Source: Clostridia bacterium (GTDB taxonomy: Bacteria; Bacillota; Clostridia; UBA1381). Taken from it: a stretch of 5,684 nt of DNA. Below, piece by piece: positions 4,682 through 5,684 of this stretch. The position numbers and the translations under genes are program-made. Every line of letters starts with the position of its first letter. Position 1 is the first letter of the stretch. The DNA lies in contig CAADSR010000317.1 of assembly GCA_900751685.1 (NCBI GenBank), forward strand, positions 1 to 5,684, given 5' to 3'. A model generated the notes under the pieces. That model was not told the origin of the DNA and did no database searches. It was given only the letters and a program-made list of their open reading frames with translations.

Positions 4682-5684
4682 ATGACAAAGCAAAATGCAA
4701 GGATTACGATGTTAAAGGAGGAAAAGGTTTGGAAAGCCCTTTTAAAGCTGGGTATCCCGACAATGCTTGGTATGCTGGTTTCCGCGTTGTATAATGCGGT
4801 TGACGCCTACTTTGTGGGAGGGCTTGGAAAAAGCCAGATGGGGGCAGTGTCGGTGGTGTTTCCCGTGGTACAGATCATCATTGGGCTGGGTATGACGTTT
4901 GGTGCGGGAGCGTCTTCCTATATCTCACGGCTTTTGGGACAAGGGGGGCAGGAGCAAGCAAGCAGGACGGCATCAACAGCGCTTTTTTCCAGTGTTGTGA
5001 CCGGCGGGGCCGTGATCATCGGCATTCTGATATTCCTTGACCCGGTGCTCCGGGCGCTGGGCGCAACAGAAACGATTTTGCCGTATGCCAGGGCGTACGC
5101 GCAGATCTATATTGGAGGGGCGATCATCAATGTATTTACGGTGACCATGAATAATATTGTTACAGCAGAAGGGGCGGCAGGCTATACGATGGCGGCGATG
5201 CTCACAGGAAGTATTCTAAATATAATTCTTGACCCTATTTTTATCTATAAGTTAAATATGGGGATCCGGGGGGCCGCCATTGCAACGGTGATTTCCTTGT
5301 TTGCTAATCTAATGTTTTATGTGGTTTATATTTTAATGAAAAAGAGCTGTCTGCGTTTTTCCTGGAGGCAAATTACATTCACCAAAGAAATTTATATCCA
5401 AATACTAAAAATAGGAGTCCCTGTTTTGCTGTTCCAATTGATCACAAGTGCTGCCATGAGCCTTACGAATACGGCAGCAAAGCCGTATGGGGGCTATGCA
5501 GTGGCGGCAATGGGGACTGTTTCAAGGGTCATAACGGTTGGGGTTTATATTGTGTTCGGGTTTATGAAGGGGTTTCAGCCCTTTGCGGGCTTTAACTATG
5601 GTGCAAAGCAGTACGGTCGGCTCAAAAAGGCTGTTTTCCTCTGCGCTGTAGGGTCTACCATTTTTTGTGCCCTTACGGCGGGTG
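4682..5684 (+). CDS. MATE-family multidrug efflux transporter (3' partial)
   Basis: The frame is open from the ATG at 4682 to the right edge (334 full codons); the family is usually about 450 residues with 12 membrane helices, so roughly the first nine helices are present. Hydrophobic segments lie near residues 18-40, 54-76, 96-118, 135-157, 168-190, 197-219, 240-262, 275-297 and from 317 on, with a long polar loop at about 220-238 separating the two halves of the fold. Diagnostic family motifs are ILDPIFIYKLNMGIRGAAIA (182-201) and QPFAGFNYGAKQYGRLKKA (299-317), a MepA/DinF-like style. MATE proteins export cationic drugs, dyes or metabolites in exchange for Na+ or H+; the coupling ion and substrate cannot be read here. 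It lies 144 nt after a TetR repressor gene, with a copy of that gene's operator upstream, so substrate-induced expression is likely. No damage is seen in the visible part. Confidence 0.93.
   Translation, partial: MTKQNARITMLKEEKVWKALLKLGIPTMLGMLVSALYNAVDAYFVGGLGKSQMGAVSVVFPVVQIIIGLGMTFGAGASSYISRLLGQGGQEQASRTASTALFSSVVTGGAVIIGILIFLDPVLRALGATETILPYARAYAQIYIGGAIINVFTVTMNNIVTAEGAAGYTMAAMLTGSILNIILDPIFIYKLNMGIRGAAIATVISLFANLMFYVVYILMKKSCLRFSWRQITFTKEIYIQILKIGVPVLLFQLITSAAMSLTNTAAKPYGGYAVAAMGTVSRVITVGVYIVFGFMKGFQPFAGFNYGAKQYGRLKKAVFLCAVGSTIFCALTAG

Overview
The window suggests an anaerobic, low-to-mid GC Firmicute, probably a clostridial (Lachnospiraceae-like) gut or sediment bacterium. The support is a dicluster ferredoxin-type protein, secreted proteins with copper-amine-oxidase N-terminal-like domains, AGGAGG-type ribosome binding sites, and consensus sigma-A promoters with 17-bp spacers. 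This placement rests on protein style and signals only.

Layout from left to right. (1) Positions 2-682, plus strand: the 3' part of an iron-sulfur protein with a ferredoxin-like N-terminus and a cysteine-rich C-terminal region; its start lies outside the window. (2) Positions 683-831: a convergent gap with one strong hairpin terminator (697-733) that may serve both sides. (3) Positions 832-3800, minus strand: a two-gene operon of exported proteins. The first gene (2094-3800) has a signal peptide, a copper-amine-oxidase N-terminal-like module and a YWTD/DUF5050-like propeller. The second (832-2079) has a signal peptide, the same kind of module and an unassigned C-terminal region. They are separated by 14 nt, and the second gene's ribosome binding site touches the first gene's stop codon. 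(4) Positions 3801-3982: a divergent control region with a near-perfect promoter on each strand. (5) Positions 3983-4537, plus strand: a TetR-family repressor whose promoter abuts a perfect 14-bp palindrome. (6) Positions 4538-4681: a terminator, a second copy of the operator in inverted orientation, a second unrelated palindrome and the leader of the next gene. (7) Positions 4682-5684, plus strand: a MATE-family multidrug efflux transporter, cut by the right edge.

The clearest functional unit is TetR plus MATE: a self-repressing regulator whose probable operator recurs, 17 of 19 bases identical, in front of the efflux pump. This is a classical ligand-induced efflux arrangement, with a DNA site I do not recognise from a named regulator. 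The exported minus-strand pair is less understood: both proteins should work outside the membrane and are probably made in linked amounts, but neither domain set gives a catalytic function. I see no mobile element, CRISPR array, tRNA or rRNA, and no strong evidence for a wholly new system.
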